Origin: Cytobacillus purgationiresistens | GTDB lineage: Bacteria; Bacillota; Bacilli; Bacillales; Cytobacillaceae | Reading direction: 5' to 3' | Length of the DNA: 64,000 nucleotides | Assembly (NCBI RefSeq): GCF_030813235.1 | Contig: NZ_JAUSUB010000007.1 | Location: 172,815-236,814 of the forward strand | Part shown: one piece after another, positions 1 to 9,993 of the stretch | How positions within the stretch are numbered: position 1 is the first letter of the stretch | Layout of the letters: each line of letters starts with the position of its first letter | The notes under the pieces: model-generated | Seen by the model: the letters and a program-made list of their open reading frames with translations, nothing else | What the model was told of the DNA's origin: nothing | Database searches by the model: none | Made by a program: the position numbers and the translations under genes

Positions 1-984
1 AGTATCATCATCTAAAATATCTGTATGTTGCTGACGCATATTTTCAATCTTCATATTGATTAAACTGCCATAGCGCTGAGCGTATGATAAGCAATCACCA
101 GGCTGTTCAGAGTGAATATGAACCTTAACGAGGTCTTCATCTGCGATAACAAGCAAGGAGTCTCCAAGCTCGCTTAGATCTTGACGAAATTGCTCTTCAG
201 AGAAGGCTTGCTCAGCAATTTTTTCTGGCTCGAATCTCACCATGAACTCTGTGCAATATCCAAAAACGATATCTGCAGTATTCATATGGCTTTGTACGCT
301 TTTATGATGTTCTGCATTGACAAGGTCATCCATTTTTGGAAGCGTTTGCGTTGAATCAGGCAATTCCTCACCTTTTAACTCGCTTAAGAAACCTTCATAT
401 ACGAATAACAAACCTTGGCCGCCACTATCGACAACTCCGACTTCTTTTAGTACAGGGAGTAGGTCTGGTGTACGTTGTAAAGAAGCTTTAGCCTCTTTTA
501 CGATCGCTTCCATTATGACAATGAGGTCATCCTCTTTTTTTGCCGCCTGGACAGCCTTCTTCGCCGCATCCTTCGCGACCGTAAGAATGGTACCTTCGAC
601 TGGCTTCATTACAGCCTTATACGCCGTTTCAACACCTGCTTCAAATGCAGCAGCAAATTCACTACCATTCAAGCTCTCTTTATGCTCAATCGCTTTTGAG
701 AAGCCTCGGAAAAGCTGGGAAAGGATAACGCCTGAGTTCCCTCGTGCTCCCATAAGTAAGCCCTTGGAAAGCGCAATCCCTACTTTACCGATATGTGGAT
801 TTACATTGTTCTTTACTTCCTTTGCTCCGGAAGTCATTGACAGATTCATATTTGTTCCAGTATCACCATCTGGAACAGGGAAAACATTTAATGCGTCGAC
901 ATAATTGGCATTTGCCGACAAATGGTTGGCACCCTGCACAACCATGCGCGCAAATTGTTTCCCATCTAAAACTTTAATTGACAC
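1..984 (-). CDS. fakA: FakA (YloV), fatty acid kinase ATP-binding subunit, N-terminal 328 residues
   Basis: FakA is the DhaK/DhaL-like kinase that phosphorylates fatty acids held by a FakB protein, feeding exogenous fatty acids into phospholipid synthesis. Translation of the visible part starts [15 protein letters not shown] and carries the DhaL nucleotide/Mg motif DGDTGTNM at about residues 39-46, followed by [16 protein letters not shown] and a VDSGGQGLL motif, all in line with B. subtilis YloV. I chose a GTG start at 984 because AGGAGG lies just upstream and the residues from there match the family. The gene runs off the left edge, so roughly the last 40 percent (the usual length is about 550 residues) is not seen. 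It lies 16 bp after yloU, as in B. subtilis, and is probably co-transcribed with it. Confidence 0.93.
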   Translation of the reverse strand, partial: MSIKVLDGKQFARMVVQGANHLSANANYVDALNVFPVPDGDTGTNMNLSMTSGAKEVKNNVNPHIGKVGIALSKGLLMGARGNSGVILSQLFRGFSKAIEHKESLNGSEFAAAFEAGVETAYKAVMKPVEGTILTVAKDAAKKAVQAAKKEDDLIVIMEAIVKEAKASLQRTPDLLPVLKEVGVVDSGGQGLLFVYEGFLSELKGEELPDSTQTLPKMDDLVNAEHHKSVQSHMNTADIVFGYCTEFMVRFEPEKIAEQAFSEEQFRQDLSELGDSLLVIADEDLVKVHIHSEQPGDCLSYAQRYGSLINMKIENMRQQHTDILDDDT

Positions 985-1000
985 AGACCTTTCCTCCTCA

Positions 1001-1363
1001 TTACGGGTTCGTTACTCGAACTCCTTGAACATAAATATTAACCGAGTCAGTACTGAGCCCGACTGTTTGATCCAAGGTATACTTTACTTTTGATTGCACA
1101 TTATGGGCAACTTCGGATATTTTTGTTCCATAGCTAACAATAATGTACATATCGATATGTACTTCATCATTTTCCTGGCGAACGACGACTCCTCTAGTAA
1201 AGTTCTCTTTACGTAAAATATCGGTCAGGCCATCCTTGATTTGATTTTTGGATGCCATGCCAACAATTCCATAGCAGTCAATAGCTGCTCCGCCCGCAAT
1301 TGTTGCGATAACATCATTTGAGATATCGATTTGCCCGTAATTATTTTTTAATTCAATGGACAT
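1001..1363 (-). CDS. yloU: YloU, Asp23/Gls24 family envelope stress protein
   Basis: This 120-residue protein belongs to the Asp23/Gls24 (DUF322) family, small alkaline-shock-like proteins often linked to the cell envelope. The family pattern is clear: an N-terminal [18 protein letters not shown] segment, then a central alternating region with [18 protein letters not shown] and a C-terminal [10 protein letters not shown] strand. Its pairing with the fatty acid kinase fakA downstream is conserved in Bacillales and suggests a membrane lipid or envelope role, but the exact function is unknown. It starts at an ATG preceded by GGGGGA. It is the first gene of a probable two-gene operon with fakA. 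Confidence 0.93.
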   Translation of the reverse strand: MSIELKNNYGQIDISNDVIATIAGGAAIDCYGIVGMASKNQIKDGLTDILRKENFTRGVVVRQENDEVHIDMYIIVSYGTKISEVAHNVQSKVKYTLDQTVGLSTDSVNIYVQGVRVTNP

Positions 1364-1757
1364 TTTTCGTTCCCCCTTTTGGAAAATTGCTGCTTAGTAT
1401 AGCATGTCTGTCTTTATAAAATGCACGAGAATTAGACAGTCATACCTATTCGTGTTTCTATAATACACACTTTACTGCATTTCATAAAGAACATTTTACT
1501 ATACGAGTAAAGATTTTAAAAGCCATACTTACCTCATGTTATTATAGCTTATATTAGCCTATCATATGTCAAGGATTTTTTCTTGATAGATTTATTTACA
1601 ACTATTGCATTGTATTAGGTTGTATGATAAATTATTAAAGTATCTTTTTAATATGAAAGCAGTGCGAATTGTTTTCTTATTAACAGATGTATCTGACAAT
1701 TGTAAACGAAAGCATGAAAATAGTTTAATGTCATGTTTTAGTAAGGAGGGAATATAC
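1364..1757. promoter_or_regulatory. Divergent intergenic region between yloU and rpmB
   Basis: This 394-bp AT-rich stretch separates yloU (leftward) from rpmB (rightward) and must hold both promoters. On the minus strand a TTGACA (1567-1572) and a TATAAT (1541-1546) are present, but their spacing is 20 bp rather than 17, so this is only a possible yloU promoter. I could not identify a convincing sigma-A promoter for rpmB. An open frame can be extended upstream of the rpmB ATG into this region, but it has no ribosome binding site and no family similarity. Confidence 0.4.
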
Positions 1758-1946
1758 ATGCCACGTAAATGTGTTGTAACTGGAAGAAAAACATCTTCAG
1801 GTAACGCTCGTTCACACGCAATGAACGCTAATAAACGTACTTGGGGAGCAAACCTTCAAAAGGTGCGTATCCTTGTTGACGGTAAACCTAAACGTGTTTG
1901 GGTTTCTGCAAGAGCGCTTAGATCAGGTAAAGTAGAACGCGTATAA
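1758..1946 (+). CDS. rpmB: 50S ribosomal protein L28 (bL28)
   Basis: bL28 is a 62-residue component of the large ribosomal subunit. The sequence [18 protein letters not shown] followed by [18 protein letters not shown] is nearly identical to B. subtilis L28. Only one N-terminal cysteine (CVVTG) is present, so this resembles the zinc-free form rather than the CxxC form. The start at 1758 is set by AAGGAGGG eight bases upstream; longer in-frame extensions lack support. It lies between spoVM and yloU but on the opposite strand to both, exactly as in B. subtilis, and is followed at once by a strong terminator. Confidence 0.97.
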   Translation: MPRKCVVTGRKTSSGNARSHAMNANKRTWGANLQKVRILVDGKPKRVWVSARALRSGKVERV

Positions 1947-1951
1947 AGCAT

Positions 1952-1986
1952 AAGAGGGTGTCCCTAATCGGACACCCTCTTTTTTA
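1952..1986 (+). terminator. Rho-independent terminator of rpmB
   Basis: A 12-bp perfect stem AAGAGGGTGTCC / GGACACCCTCTT with a six-base loop is followed by a run of T. It begins six bases after the rpmB stop codon. Confidence 0.95.
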
Positions 1987-2111
1987 TCACTATTACTTTT
2001 TTTACTTACAAAAATAAAAGGCTTTTAAGAAACTTTGATTCATTTGCTTTCTTTCGCAGCATTTATTTTTTTATTTTGCTGCTTTAGATGTGTAGAAATA
2101 TCTGTGAAGAA

Positions 2112-2137
2112 AAATAAAAGCACCTAAAAAAGGTGCT
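2112..2137 (-). terminator. Rho-independent terminator of spoVM
   Basis: On the minus strand AGCACCT and AGGTGCT pair around a T5 loop and are followed by TTTATTTTT. It lies about 40 bp past the spoVM stop codon and would end a monocistronic spoVM transcript. Confidence 0.75.
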
Positions 2138-2175
2138 AAAAAGTAAAAATCCCATTGCGATGATCATTATTATTT

Positions 2176-2256
2176 TTATCCCTTTTTAAAGGTTCCCAGC
2201 ATGGCGCGGACGATGCCGCCTAAAAATTTGGGCAATTTAATTGTATAGAATCTCAT
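2176..2256 (-). CDS. spoVM: SpoVM, 26-residue spore coat anchoring peptide
   Basis: SpoVM is an amphipathic helix that recognises the convex outer forespore membrane and anchors the SpoIVA coat basement layer; it is made in the mother cell. The minus strand encodes MRFYTIKLPKFLGGIVRAML followed by GTFKKG, 26 residues, almost identical to the B. subtilis peptide, including the helix-breaking proline at position 9 and Gly-Gly at 13-14. GAGGAGGG sits just upstream of the ATG at 2256. A second ATG four bases upstream is out of frame. The position between rpmB and thiN is the conserved one. No clear sigma-E promoter was found. Confidence 0.97.
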   Translation of the reverse strand: MRFYTIKLPKFLGGIVRAMLGTFKKG

Positions 2257-2353
2257 TCATGTCCCTCCTCAAAATCTCACGCATCGGGCTGTTTGGCACC
2301 CCTTTTATCCTATTCATATTAAAGAAATAAGTACTTGCAACAAGTTTTCTTTC

Positions 2354-3001
2354 TTAATCCTTGCTCCTTATCACCAATAATATGCCTTCTGTAAAAGAAA
2401 AAGTACCACAATCATCAAGAAGTTCATTACTTATACATAATGTAGATCCGAACGGAATATGACGATTGGTTAATGGATATTTAAAACCTGTTAATGTTAA
2501 AGCTTCAACCGCCATTGTCATGGGAATGAATGAAATATAGGGATGAAGGCTATTTTTCCCGATTGAATATTCTCCTGGATTTTTTATGTAAAGAATATTT
2601 TTATCGTCAATGATTTCAATCGGGATGGCTTGCTGTTGAAGAACAGGCTTAACTAAAAGCTGTACATTGGCAAAGAAATGATCCAGCCTTCCTCCTGTAG
2701 CACCAAATAAACGAATCAAATCCGGCTCCTGTTGCAGCGCCCAGTTTAGTGCGAGTTCCATATCGGTCTCATCCTTCTCGGGCTTAAATCGATTGAGCTG
2801 TGAAACCCCTTGCTTAATCTTATCCATCTCGTTTTTAGAAACGGAATCAAAATCTCCGAAAGCCATGATTGGTTGTATATCTTTGGATAATAAAATCATA
2901 GCCCCTTTGTCCACTCCTACCCATCTATCATCTTCTGTCTGATAATTTTCTAAGTCGGCCAGGTTTTCAGTTGGACCTGCAGCTAGAATATTAATAATCA
3001 T
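2354..3001 (-). CDS. thiN: Thiamine pyrophosphokinase ThiN
   Basis: ThiN transfers pyrophosphate from ATP to thiamine, making the cofactor thiamine diphosphate (salvage). The 215-residue protein shows both family signatures: MAFGDFDSVS (GDFDS at 49-53) and KDETDMELAL (76-85), plus the RLFGATGGRLDH strand that carries substrate residues. I start it at the ATG at 3001 (MIINILAAGP), because GAGGTG lies about seven bases before it; a start five codons earlier would overlap that site. In B. subtilis thiN follows rpe directly; here a broken oxidoreductase gene lies between them, so co-transcription with rpe is uncertain. Confidence 0.95.
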   Translation of the reverse strand: MIINILAAGPTENLADLENYQTEDDRWVGVDKGAMILLSKDIQPIMAFGDFDSVSKNEMDKIKQGVSQLNRFKPEKDETDMELALNWALQQEPDLIRLFGATGGRLDHFFANVQLLVKPVLQQQAIPIEIIDDKNILYIKNPGEYSIGKNSLHPYISFIPMTMAVEALTLTGFKYPLTNRHIPFGSTLCISNELLDDCGTFSFTEGILLVIRSKD

Positions 3002-3098
3002 TTTTATACACCTCATTTATTATTGTCAGTATAAGAGCCGGCTCATCCACCCAGCTACCGTTTGATAACCTTCATTTTACTATTAGAGGAGTAAAAAT

Positions 3099-4429
3099 TC
3101 ATGTGATTTGTACATGGCTCTTTAATAAAATATCTTTTGCCACTTTTGGATGGAGTAAATGGGTTGATGGCTGAAGGAGGTTCATCACTTTTATTAGACG
3201 TGTATAGGTATCACGATTATCACTTGAGCGCTCATAGACCCTTTTGCTGTACCTTTGTAATAATGGGACCGTCCATTTTCTATTGCCGATTACTTTTGGA
3301 TGTCTGAATACCGCTGTTGATGACATTTTCCAAGGTGTTGCGATTATTCTGCTCGCTTTCGTATGGAACCTCTGATTAAATCCTGGTTTAGTATGTTTGC
3401 TCTCGTCCAGCATTCCCATTAATGCAGTTGCTTCCATAGCAGCGACTGATATCCCTTGACCAAAGACAGGATCGAACCGGCAATGAGCATCACCCACAAT
3501 TAATAGTCCATCAGGCAAACTGGCTAAATCATACCTTCTCTACACTTGCTGCGGTATTTTAAAGACATAAATATCTGAAATCGGTTCTGCTAACTCAAAA
3601 AATTGGTTTACATCCGTTACTGGAAATTTTTCTGCATAGCTTCGAAAAGCTTCCTCATCATCTGGAGGTGTTTCCTTTGCATAACCGCTAAAAGTGACTG
3701 AATATCGACCTCTTTCAACACTTTGAATAAAAGCCCCATAAGGATGGTCTGCAAAACTTGGTGAAACTAACAGATTGGTCCAATCAACCTTTTTATGGTC
3801 CTTTCGGTGAAAATATTGTGTTGCATAAAAGCCTATTTTTTCTTCTTTGATATCGATATCATGACTTTTCAGCCATTGCACACTATTAGAGCCGAAACCG
3901 CTAGTGTCTACAACAATATCAGCAAATTTTCTTCTTCCTTACCACTTTGCTTATTATGGACTGATACACCAGTGATTTTCCGTGGACTTTTATCATGCAA
4001 ATAGCCTTTTACTTCAGATTCATATTCAAATCCAATATTAGGCGTATCAACTATGAATTGTTGAATATGCCATTCTAGCAATGGACGACTTTGCTGCACC
4101 AGTTAATTCACTGTAAACCGTTCTTTCCACTGCCGTAATGATACCACCTTAAATCTCTGGTGAAATTATTTACTAGTGCACCATCTTCTATCAAGCTTTC
4201 ATGAATTCTTGGAAATAATTTATTAAGGTCATTATGCCCGCCTTTTAATACGACATGAGGATGAAATGTTTGCGGTACACTTTTCGCGGAGCCCTTTCAT
4301 CCCATTTAGGACCTGACTCTATGATTCGTACATGACGATAAAAGTGTGACAATGCTTTTGCTATGATTTTAACCTGCTAGCTATACTTCCACCTATCACA
4401 ATCGCTCTATCCCCTCTTTTAGCCCCCAT
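3099..4429 (-). pseudogene. Decayed FAD-dependent monooxygenase/oxidoreductase gene
   Basis: Pieces of one flavoprotein can be read in order on the minus strand but in changing frames. The start (ATG at 4429) gives MGAKRGDRAIVIGGSIA, a dinucleotide-binding fold, and then loses frame near 4380. A central piece (4099-3908) contains PLLEWHIQQF and a substrate-side domain, then shifts frame near 3915 into ADIVVDTSGFGSNS. That piece ends at a TAG (about 3540), after which the same frame continues RRYDLASLPDGLLIVGDAHC and FDPVFGQGISVAAMEA, the FAD-binding GD motif of group A-type monooxygenases. With at least two frameshifts and one stop it cannot make a full protein. Its substrate is unknown. It interrupts the thiN-rpe neighbourhood, suggesting past insertion or a lost accessory gene. 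Confidence 0.88.
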
Positions 4430-4552
4430 TTCCTATACTTTTTATAAGTATACTGATGCTGGAATTTAATCGAAAACCGCAAAGGATGGATTTTCGAAGT
4501 TAGTTCAAATGACTTAAGAGTGGTAGAAGGTGCAATCACATTTTATTTTCCT

Positions 4553-4590
4553 AAAAAAAAGCTGATTTCAAAATTACCTTTGAAATCAGC
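4553..4590 (-). terminator. Rho-independent terminator after rpe
   Basis: On the minus strand GCTGATTTCAAA pairs perfectly with TTTGAAATCAGC around GGTAAT and is followed by eight T. It lies about 25 bp past the rpe stop codon and should end the long coaBC-to-rpe transcription unit, leaving the pseudogene and thiN outside it. Confidence 0.93.
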
Positions 4591-4614
4591 GATGATATAC
4601 TTATTCTTTTTTTA

Positions 4615-5259
4615 TTATCCACGAAGGACAGAAATAGCTTGGGCACGGTCTTTCTTATTATAGACAGCAGAACCCGCTACAAGTACATCGGCCCCTGCTT
4701 CTATGCAAAGCTTAGCCGTGTCTTCATTTACTCCGCCATCTACTTCAATTTCGACATCCAGGTTTCTATCGTCTATCATTTTTTTCACATCTGCTATTTT
4801 AGGTAGAACATTATGAATGAATTTCTGTCCACCAAACCCAGGATTTACAGTCATCAGTAAAACCATATCTACATCACCTATCACATGCAAAATCGAATCT
4901 ACTGGAGTGGCAGGATTTAAAACAACACCGGCTTTCACACCGTAGGATTTTATGTGTTGAATAGTTCGATGCAGATGGCGGCACGCTTCAACATGCACAG
5001 TAATATAATCTGCCCCTGCCTTGGCGAAGGCTTCAATATAGTTATCCGGGTTTTCAATCATTAGATGTACATCCAACGGAAGATTAGTGACTGGACGAAT
5101 GGCATCAACGATCAGTGGACCAATCGTGATATTCGGTACAAAGTGGCCATCCATGACATCGACATGGATATAATCTGCTCCGCCACGCTCAACATCCTTT
5201 ATTTCCTCTCCCAATCTGGAAAAATCTGCAGATAATATCGATGGTGCGATCTTTACCAT
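4615..5259 (-). CDS. rpe: Ribulose-phosphate 3-epimerase
   Basis: Rpe interconverts ribulose 5-phosphate and xylulose 5-phosphate in the pentose phosphate pathway. The 214-residue TIM-barrel protein has the metal and catalytic residues of the family: [13 protein letters not shown] (His32, Asp34), [17 protein letters not shown] at about 139 and VDGGV near 174. I chose the ATG at 5259, which follows GAGGT by eight bases and gives [13 protein letters not shown] like B. subtilis; a TTG two codons upstream is possible. It starts two bases after the rsgA stop, so the two are surely co-transcribed. Confidence 0.97.
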   Translation of the reverse strand: MVKIAPSILSADFSRLGEEIKDVERGGADYIHVDVMDGHFVPNITIGPLIVDAIRPVTNLPLDVHLMIENPDNYIEAFAKAGADYITVHVEACRHLHRTIQHIKSYGVKAGVVLNPATPVDSILHVIGDVDMVLLMTVNPGFGGQKFIHNVLPKIADVKKMIDDRNLDVEIEVDGGVNEDTAKLCIEAGADVLVAGSAVYNKKDRAQAISVLRG

Positions 5260-5261
5260 TT

Positions 5262-6146
5262 TCAATACCTCGGCTTTCTCTCTTTAATCTCTTGTAGAAA
5301 TGCGATGTAATGCTCATATCTGTAAGCTGGGATTTCTCCTGACTCATTAGCAGCCTTTACTGCGCACTTAGGCTCTTTTAAATGCAGGCAGCCGCGGAAT
5401 TTGCATTCTTCACTTTTCGCCTGAATGTCGGGAAAGCATGAATTTAAATCTTCCAGTTCAATATCTGTGAACTCTAACGAGCTAAATCCAGGTGTATCTG
5501 CAACAAGACCTTCATTAATTGCTATTAATTCTACATGCCTTGTTGTATGCTTTCCTCTCCCTAAGTGGGAGGAAATATCATCTGTTTTTATATCCAAATC
5601 TGGACGGAGAACATTCAACAGCGAAGATTTACCTACACCAGATTGTCCAGCAAATACAGAAATCGCATTATCTAAAAAAGGGAATAATTCGTTGATTCCT
5701 TCCTCTGTCTCTGAGGAAGTTAGAATCACTTCATAACCAGCTTTGCGGTAATCCTCCGCATAACCGCGGATTTTTATTTGTTGCTCCGGGTTGGCTAAAT
5801 CCATTTTTGTGATACAAATAATCGGTGTTATTTGATTAAATTCTACTAACACTAAAAAGCGATCCAATAAAGCGGTGCTAAAAGTTGGCTCAACACTGGA
5901 AAAAACGAGAATGGCTTGATCGACATTTGCAATCGGCGGACGAACAAGCTCATTCTTTCTATCCTTTATTTCCAGGATATAGCCTTCTTTATCATTTTCT
6001 GCTTGAAAGACAACCTCATCCCCGACAAGAGGTGTAATTTTTTTTTTGCGGAATACTCCTCTTCCACGGCATTGAGTGATTTCATCCTTTTCACTTAGAA
6101 CATAATAAAAACCGCTTAAAGCTTTTATAATTTTGCCTTCAGGCAT
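5262..6146 (-). CDS. rsgA: Ribosome small-subunit GTPase RsgA (CpgA)
   Basis: RsgA is a circularly permuted GTPase that checks late 30S assembly; the Bacillus protein is also called CpgA. In 294 residues it has an OB-fold N-terminus, then the permuted motif order G4 (TKMD at 113-116), G1 ([10 protein letters not shown] at 167-176), G3 (DTPG at 217-220), and a C-terminal zinc site from Cys248, Cys253, His255 and Cys261. AAGGAGGG precedes the ATG. It follows prkC by 18 bp, an arrangement conserved with B. subtilis, where CpgA is a phosphorylation target of the neighbouring PrkC kinase. Confidence 0.97.
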   Translation of the reverse strand: MPEGKIIKALSGFYYVLSEKDEITQCRGRGVFRKKKITPLVGDEVVFQAENDKEGYILEIKDRKNELVRPPIANVDQAILVFSSVEPTFSTALLDRFLVLVEFNQITPIICITKMDLANPEQQIKIRGYAEDYRKAGYEVILTSSETEEGINELFPFLDNAISVFAGQSGVGKSSLLNVLRPDLDIKTDDISSHLGRGKHTTRHVELIAINEGLVADTPGFSSLEFTDIELEDLNSCFPDIQAKSEECKFRGCLHLKEPKCAVKAANESGEIPAYRYEHYIAFLQEIKERKPRY

Positions 6147-6164
6147 AGCAGCCCTCCTTAGACT

Positions 6165-8150
6165 TTATTCTGAATATGGAACCGTTTGCTCATCAAGGAC
6201 AGTATTATCACGTCTTATTAGATAAACCGCTTCCCCTCCAGGCTGGATTCGCATTTTTATGTCATACTTGGTATTTTCCGTTATAGTAAACGTATCAAAC
6301 GGCTCAGACATATTTGAATCCATATCATCAACATATATTTGAATCTCTTGAGGCTCCCCTTCATTGATCGGCTCATACGGAATTTCTACTGACTTTTCAA
6401 CTTCTTGCGGAAGCTCTTCTTTGCCTAAAGAGAGGGTAACCTTAACAGTTGAACCTTTAGTTAACTCTGCACCAGCTTCGGGGTCTTGGGAGATAACCAA
6501 GCCCTTAGTAATTTCATCATCATGAACTTTATCGATATCAATTTTCAGTCCTGTTGAAGAAGCATATACATCCAAACCTTTTTCGTTATATTCTCTTAAG
6601 TCCTCTAGTACGACTGGCGTTGGTCCGAGGCTAACCTTAAATACGATCTCTTCATCCTCTGGAACAACATAGGTTCCTGGATTGATATTTTGATCAACAA
6701 TCTTACCCTCAGCTATTTCATCATCATAAACTTCTTCTGTTTCAATAGATTTAAACCCTTCGTCCCTTAACTCGCTTTCAACATCATCAAAGGAGAGGCC
6801 ACTGTAGTCATCTAACTCATATTTATCCTTGCCCATACTTTGGTAGATATCGATTGTTGCCCCTTCTTTCTGTGTTTTTCCGGCTTTGGGAGTTGTGCGT
6901 ACTACTGAGCCCTCAACAATTTCTTCATCGTTGATTTCATGAATTTCACCCACTGTAAACCCAGCCTCTACCAACTCAGATACCGCTTTCTCGACTTCTT
7001 CTCCAGTTACATCAGGTACGACAATATCTTTTGGAGACAGCAAATCTGGGACAACTGTTATAGCCAGTACACCAATAATTAGAAGTAAAACAAAGACAGC
7101 AACGAGGATAACCGACCATTTTTTCTTCTTCTTTTTATCCGTTGATTTCTTATCCTTCTTCTTTTTCTCCTTCTTAGTTTTCACTTGATTCGGACTATCT
7201 GATTTTACCTCGTTACTATGAACAATTGTTTCATCGCTAACAGGAAAGGCTTCATCACCAGTTATAATCGGAATTGCCTTAGTAGCATCATCATCATCCG
7301 GTATGGAAAATTTTCGTTCGTTTTGGCGATCTGAATCAAGAGCAGAGGATATATCCTCTCCCATTTCATCCGCATTATTATAACGATGAAAAGAATCCTT
7401 TGCCGTTGCTTTCAAAACGATGTTTTCCACACTTTGCGGAATTTCTGGATTCCATCTCCGTAAAGAAGGGGTTTCTGACTGCAGATGCTTTAAAGCGATT
7501 GCAACAGCCGACTCACCAGAAAACGGCAATCGACCTGTTAATAATTCAAACATGACTATACCCAGAGAGTATATATCTGATTTTCTATTCGCCATTCCGC
7601 CTCTAGCCTGCTCCGGTGATAAATAATGGACAGATCCAAGAACAGAATTCGTTTGTGTAATGCTCGTTGCACTCAGCGCCATTGCAATCCCAAAATCTGT
7701 AATCTTAATATTACCATCAGGGTCAACTAAGATATTATGCGGTTTAATATCGCGGTGAATGATTTGATTGTGATGTGCATGTGAGATCGCTGAAGTTAGT
7801 TGCTTCATAATATTAAGCGCTGTTTCAATTGGTACAGGGCTGTTTTTTTGTATGTATTGCTTTAAGGTTTGACCTTCAACATATTCCATAACAATATAGT
7901 AAAGTGTATCTTCTTCACCCACGTCGTAAATACTAACTATATTCTGATGAGCCAAGCTTGTAGCTGATTGGGCTTCCCGATGAAATCTTCTGATAAATTC
8001 ATCATCTTCAGCGAAGTCAAGGCGTAGCATTTTCACAGCCACATCCCTGTCCAAAATCATGTCATGGGCAAGGTAAACATTGGCCATACCTCCGCCGCCA
8101 ATCATTTCTAGAATCTTATAGCGTCCGCTCAGGCGCTTTCCAATCATCAC
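6165..8150 (-). CDS. prkC: Membrane Ser/Thr protein kinase PrkC with PASTA repeats
   Basis: PrkC is a eukaryotic-type kinase whose extracellular PASTA domains bind peptidoglycan fragments and lipid II, coupling wall state to growth and, in B. subtilis, spore germination. Of 661 residues, 10-270 form the kinase: glycine loop GGGGMANVY, Lys40, HRD at 132-134 and DFG at 152-154. A long lysine-rich stretch (about 325-344) precedes one transmembrane helix (about 346-367). Outside are three PASTA repeats (about 376-580) and a C-terminal beta domain. The start may be GTG at 8150 or the next codon, ATG. It overlaps the regulatory region of prpC closely, giving a kinase-phosphatase pair followed by the rsgA target. 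Confidence 0.97.
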   Translation of the reverse strand: MMIGKRLSGRYKILEMIGGGGMANVYLAHDMILDRDVAVKMLRLDFAEDDEFIRRFHREAQSATSLAHQNIVSIYDVGEEDTLYYIVMEYVEGQTLKQYIQKNSPVPIETALNIMKQLTSAISHAHHNQIIHRDIKPHNILVDPDGNIKITDFGIAMALSATSITQTNSVLGSVHYLSPEQARGGMANRKSDIYSLGIVMFELLTGRLPFSGESAVAIALKHLQSETPSLRRWNPEIPQSVENIVLKATAKDSFHRYNNADEMGEDISSALDSDRQNERKFSIPDDDDATKAIPIITGDEAFPVSDETIVHSNEVKSDSPNQVKTKKEKKKKDKKSTDKKKKKKWSVILVAVFVLLLIIGVLAITVVPDLLSPKDIVVPDVTGEEVEKAVSELVEAGFTVGEIHEINDEEIVEGSVVRTTPKAGKTQKEGATIDIYQSMGKDKYELDDYSGLSFDDVESELRDEGFKSIETEEVYDDEIAEGKIVDQNINPGTYVVPEDEEIVFKVSLGPTPVVLEDLREYNEKGLDVYASSTGLKIDIDKVHDDEITKGLVISQDPEAGAELTKGSTVKVTLSLGKEELPQEVEKSVEIPYEPINEGEPQEIQIYVDDMDSNMSEPFDTFTITENTKYDIKMRIQPGGEAVYLIRRDNTVLDEQTVPYSE

Positions 8151-8156
8151 ACCTCA

Positions 8157-8906
8157 TCACCCTCTTTCACTGCCATCTAAGAACTCAACGATAACAAGGG
8201 TGATATTATCCTCGCCTCCATAGTTATTGGCTAATTCAATAAGCATAGAAGCCTTTTCTTCCAAATTTGAGTCACTGATAATAACTTTCTTCATTTCATC
8301 TTCAGTCACCTTATTTGAAAGACCGTCTGAGCATAGAAGCAGGACATCTCCCTCCTCAAATATTATCGTTTTAAGGTCGAGATTAACCTCTTCTTCAGTA
8401 CCTAGAACTCTTAGAACAACATTTTTCATCGGATGATGTTCAGCATCTTCCTTGGAAATCTGCCCTGAACGAACCAACTCATTTACCAGTGAATGGTCAT
8501 CAGTAAGTTGTTGAAATCCTGATTCGTTATGAATATAGCCACGACTGTCGCCAAGATTCGCAATAGTGGCAAAGCGGTCTGTAGTAATAGCCGCTACAAC
8601 TGTTGTACCCATACCTTCGCACTCAGGTTCTTTTTTTGCATGTTCAAACAATACTTTATTTACGTCTTTAATATTATGTGTTAGCCATTCTTCTGCTTGC
8701 TCTGCGGTTTGAATTTTTTCTGACTTCATCCAAAGATCTTCTAAATTCTTTTTCGCCATTTCACTCGCAACATCACCTGCACGGTGACCGCCCATGCCAT
8801 CTGCTACGATGGCAAGGCGATCTCCACTTAGGTTGATGAAGATTCCGCCATTATCTTCATTACGTTGACGAATTCTGCCTACATCAGTCATAAAAACAGC
8901 CTTCAT
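8157..8906 (-). CDS. prpC: PP2C-type protein phosphatase PrpC (Stp)
   Basis: PrpC removes phosphate from Ser/Thr residues phosphorylated by PrkC. The 249-residue protein shows the PP2C metal-binding motifs in order: RNEDNGG, VADGMGGHRAGDVAS, GMGTTVV, LGDSRGYI, LLLCSDGLSNKV and GGEDNITLV. I start at the ATG at 8906 (MKAVFMTDVG), which has GAGGTGA six bases upstream; a longer frame would overlap rlmN without support. It lies five bases after rlmN and seven before prkC, consistent with one transcript. Confidence 0.96.
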   Translation of the reverse strand: MKAVFMTDVGRIRQRNEDNGGIFINLSGDRLAIVADGMGGHRAGDVASEMAKKNLEDLWMKSEKIQTAEQAEEWLTHNIKDVNKVLFEHAKKEPECEGMGTTVVAAITTDRFATIANLGDSRGYIHNESGFQQLTDDHSLVNELVRSGQISKEDAEHHPMKNVVLRVLGTEEEVNLDLKTIIFEEGDVLLLCSDGLSNKVTEDEMKKVIISDSNLEEKASMLIELANNYGGEDNITLVIVEFLDGSERG

Positions 8907-8910
8907 ACTG

Positions 8911-9993
8911 TCACCTCGTCTCCTCTTTTCGCTCCTTTGCACGAAGTTGTCCACATGCTGCATCAATATCATGACCGTGCTCTCTGCGAATAGTTACATT
9001 CACACCATGTTTTTTCAATGTTTTTTCAAAGTCAAAGATTTGATCTCTTGGAGTTCTTACATAATCTCTTTCAGGTACATAATTGACAGGAATTAAATTG
9101 ATATGACATTTAATATCCTTCACAAGTTCAGCAAGCTCTTCAGCATGCTCTTCCTGATCATTCACTCCACCGAATAAACCATATTCAAAGCTGACACGTC
9201 TACCCGTTTTATCGATATAATAGCGAATGGCTTCCATTAAATCAGGTAATTTGTAGGCACGATTGATAGGCATCAATCTGCTTCTTATCTCATTATTTGG
9301 AGCATGTAAGGACACCGCAAAATTGATTTGCATATCTTCATCGGCAAACTTATAAATCTTTGGAATGATTCCACTTGTTGAAACCGTAATATGACGCGCA
9401 CCAATATTTAGTCCATTATCATGATTGATGATTTTCAAGAATGGCATCATTTGATCGTAGTTATCAAATGGTTCGCCAATACCCATGATCACGACTGAAC
9501 TCACACGCTCATCTGTTTCATCAAGTGCTTGCTGGCATTTTACAACTTGAGCTACAATTTCTCCTGCTTCTAGATGACGCTTTAATCCCCCTAATGTGGA
9601 AGCACAAAACGTACAGCCAATTCGGCAGCCTACTTGAGTAGTTACACATACAGAATTGCCATAATCATGTCTCATTAAAACCGTTTCGATAGAGTAACCA
9701 TCATGGAGTTCAAATAAAAACTTAATTGTTCCATCTGCAGATTGCTGTTGGATGATTGTTTTTAAAGTAGTTAAAGTAAACTGGTTCTCTAACTTTTCTC
9801 TTAATCCTTTTGATAAATTCGACATATCATCAAAAGTGGTTACTCTCTTCGTATACAACCAGTCAAAAATCTGCTCTGCACGGAAAGCTTTTTCATTATT
9901 CTCCTTCAGCCATTCCTTTACATCATGAAGCTGTAAGGAATAAATGGAAGGTTTATGATCTGTTTCTGTTTTTTTCTTCGTTGTTTGTACCAT
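8911..9993 (-). CDS. rlmN: Dual-specificity 23S rRNA/tRNA C2-adenosine methyltransferase RlmN
   Basis: RlmN is a radical SAM enzyme that methylates C2 of A2503 in 23S rRNA and of A37 in tRNAs. The 360-residue protein carries the radical SAM cluster CRIGCTFC (Cys123, 127, 130), the SAM-binding GIGEPFDN segment, and the two catalytic cysteines of the family: Cys116 in SVCVTTQ and Cys347 in ACGQLRA (the methyl-cysteine position). It begins one base after the rsmB stop, so it is translationally linked to rsmB. Confidence 0.97.
   Translation of the reverse strand: MVQTTKKKTETDHKPSIYSLQLHDVKEWLKENNEKAFRAEQIFDWLYTKRVTTFDDMSNLSKGLREKLENQFTLTTLKTIIQQQSADGTIKFLFELHDGYSIETVLMRHDYGNSVCVTTQVGCRIGCTFCASTLGGLKRHLEAGEIVAQVVKCQQALDETDERVSSVVIMGIGEPFDNYDQMMPFLKIINHDNGLNIGARHITVSTSGIIPKIYKFADEDMQINFAVSLHAPNNEIRSRLMPINRAYKLPDLMEAIRYYIDKTGRRVSFEYGLFGGVNDQEEHAEELAELVKDIKCHINLIPVNYVPERDYVRTPRDQIFDFEKTLKKHGVNVTIRREHGHDIDAACGQLRAKERKEETR

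Noticed and set aside
317..904. 195-codon open frame on the plus strand
   Set aside because: It is the antisense shadow of fakA, whose minus-strand product matches YloV well.
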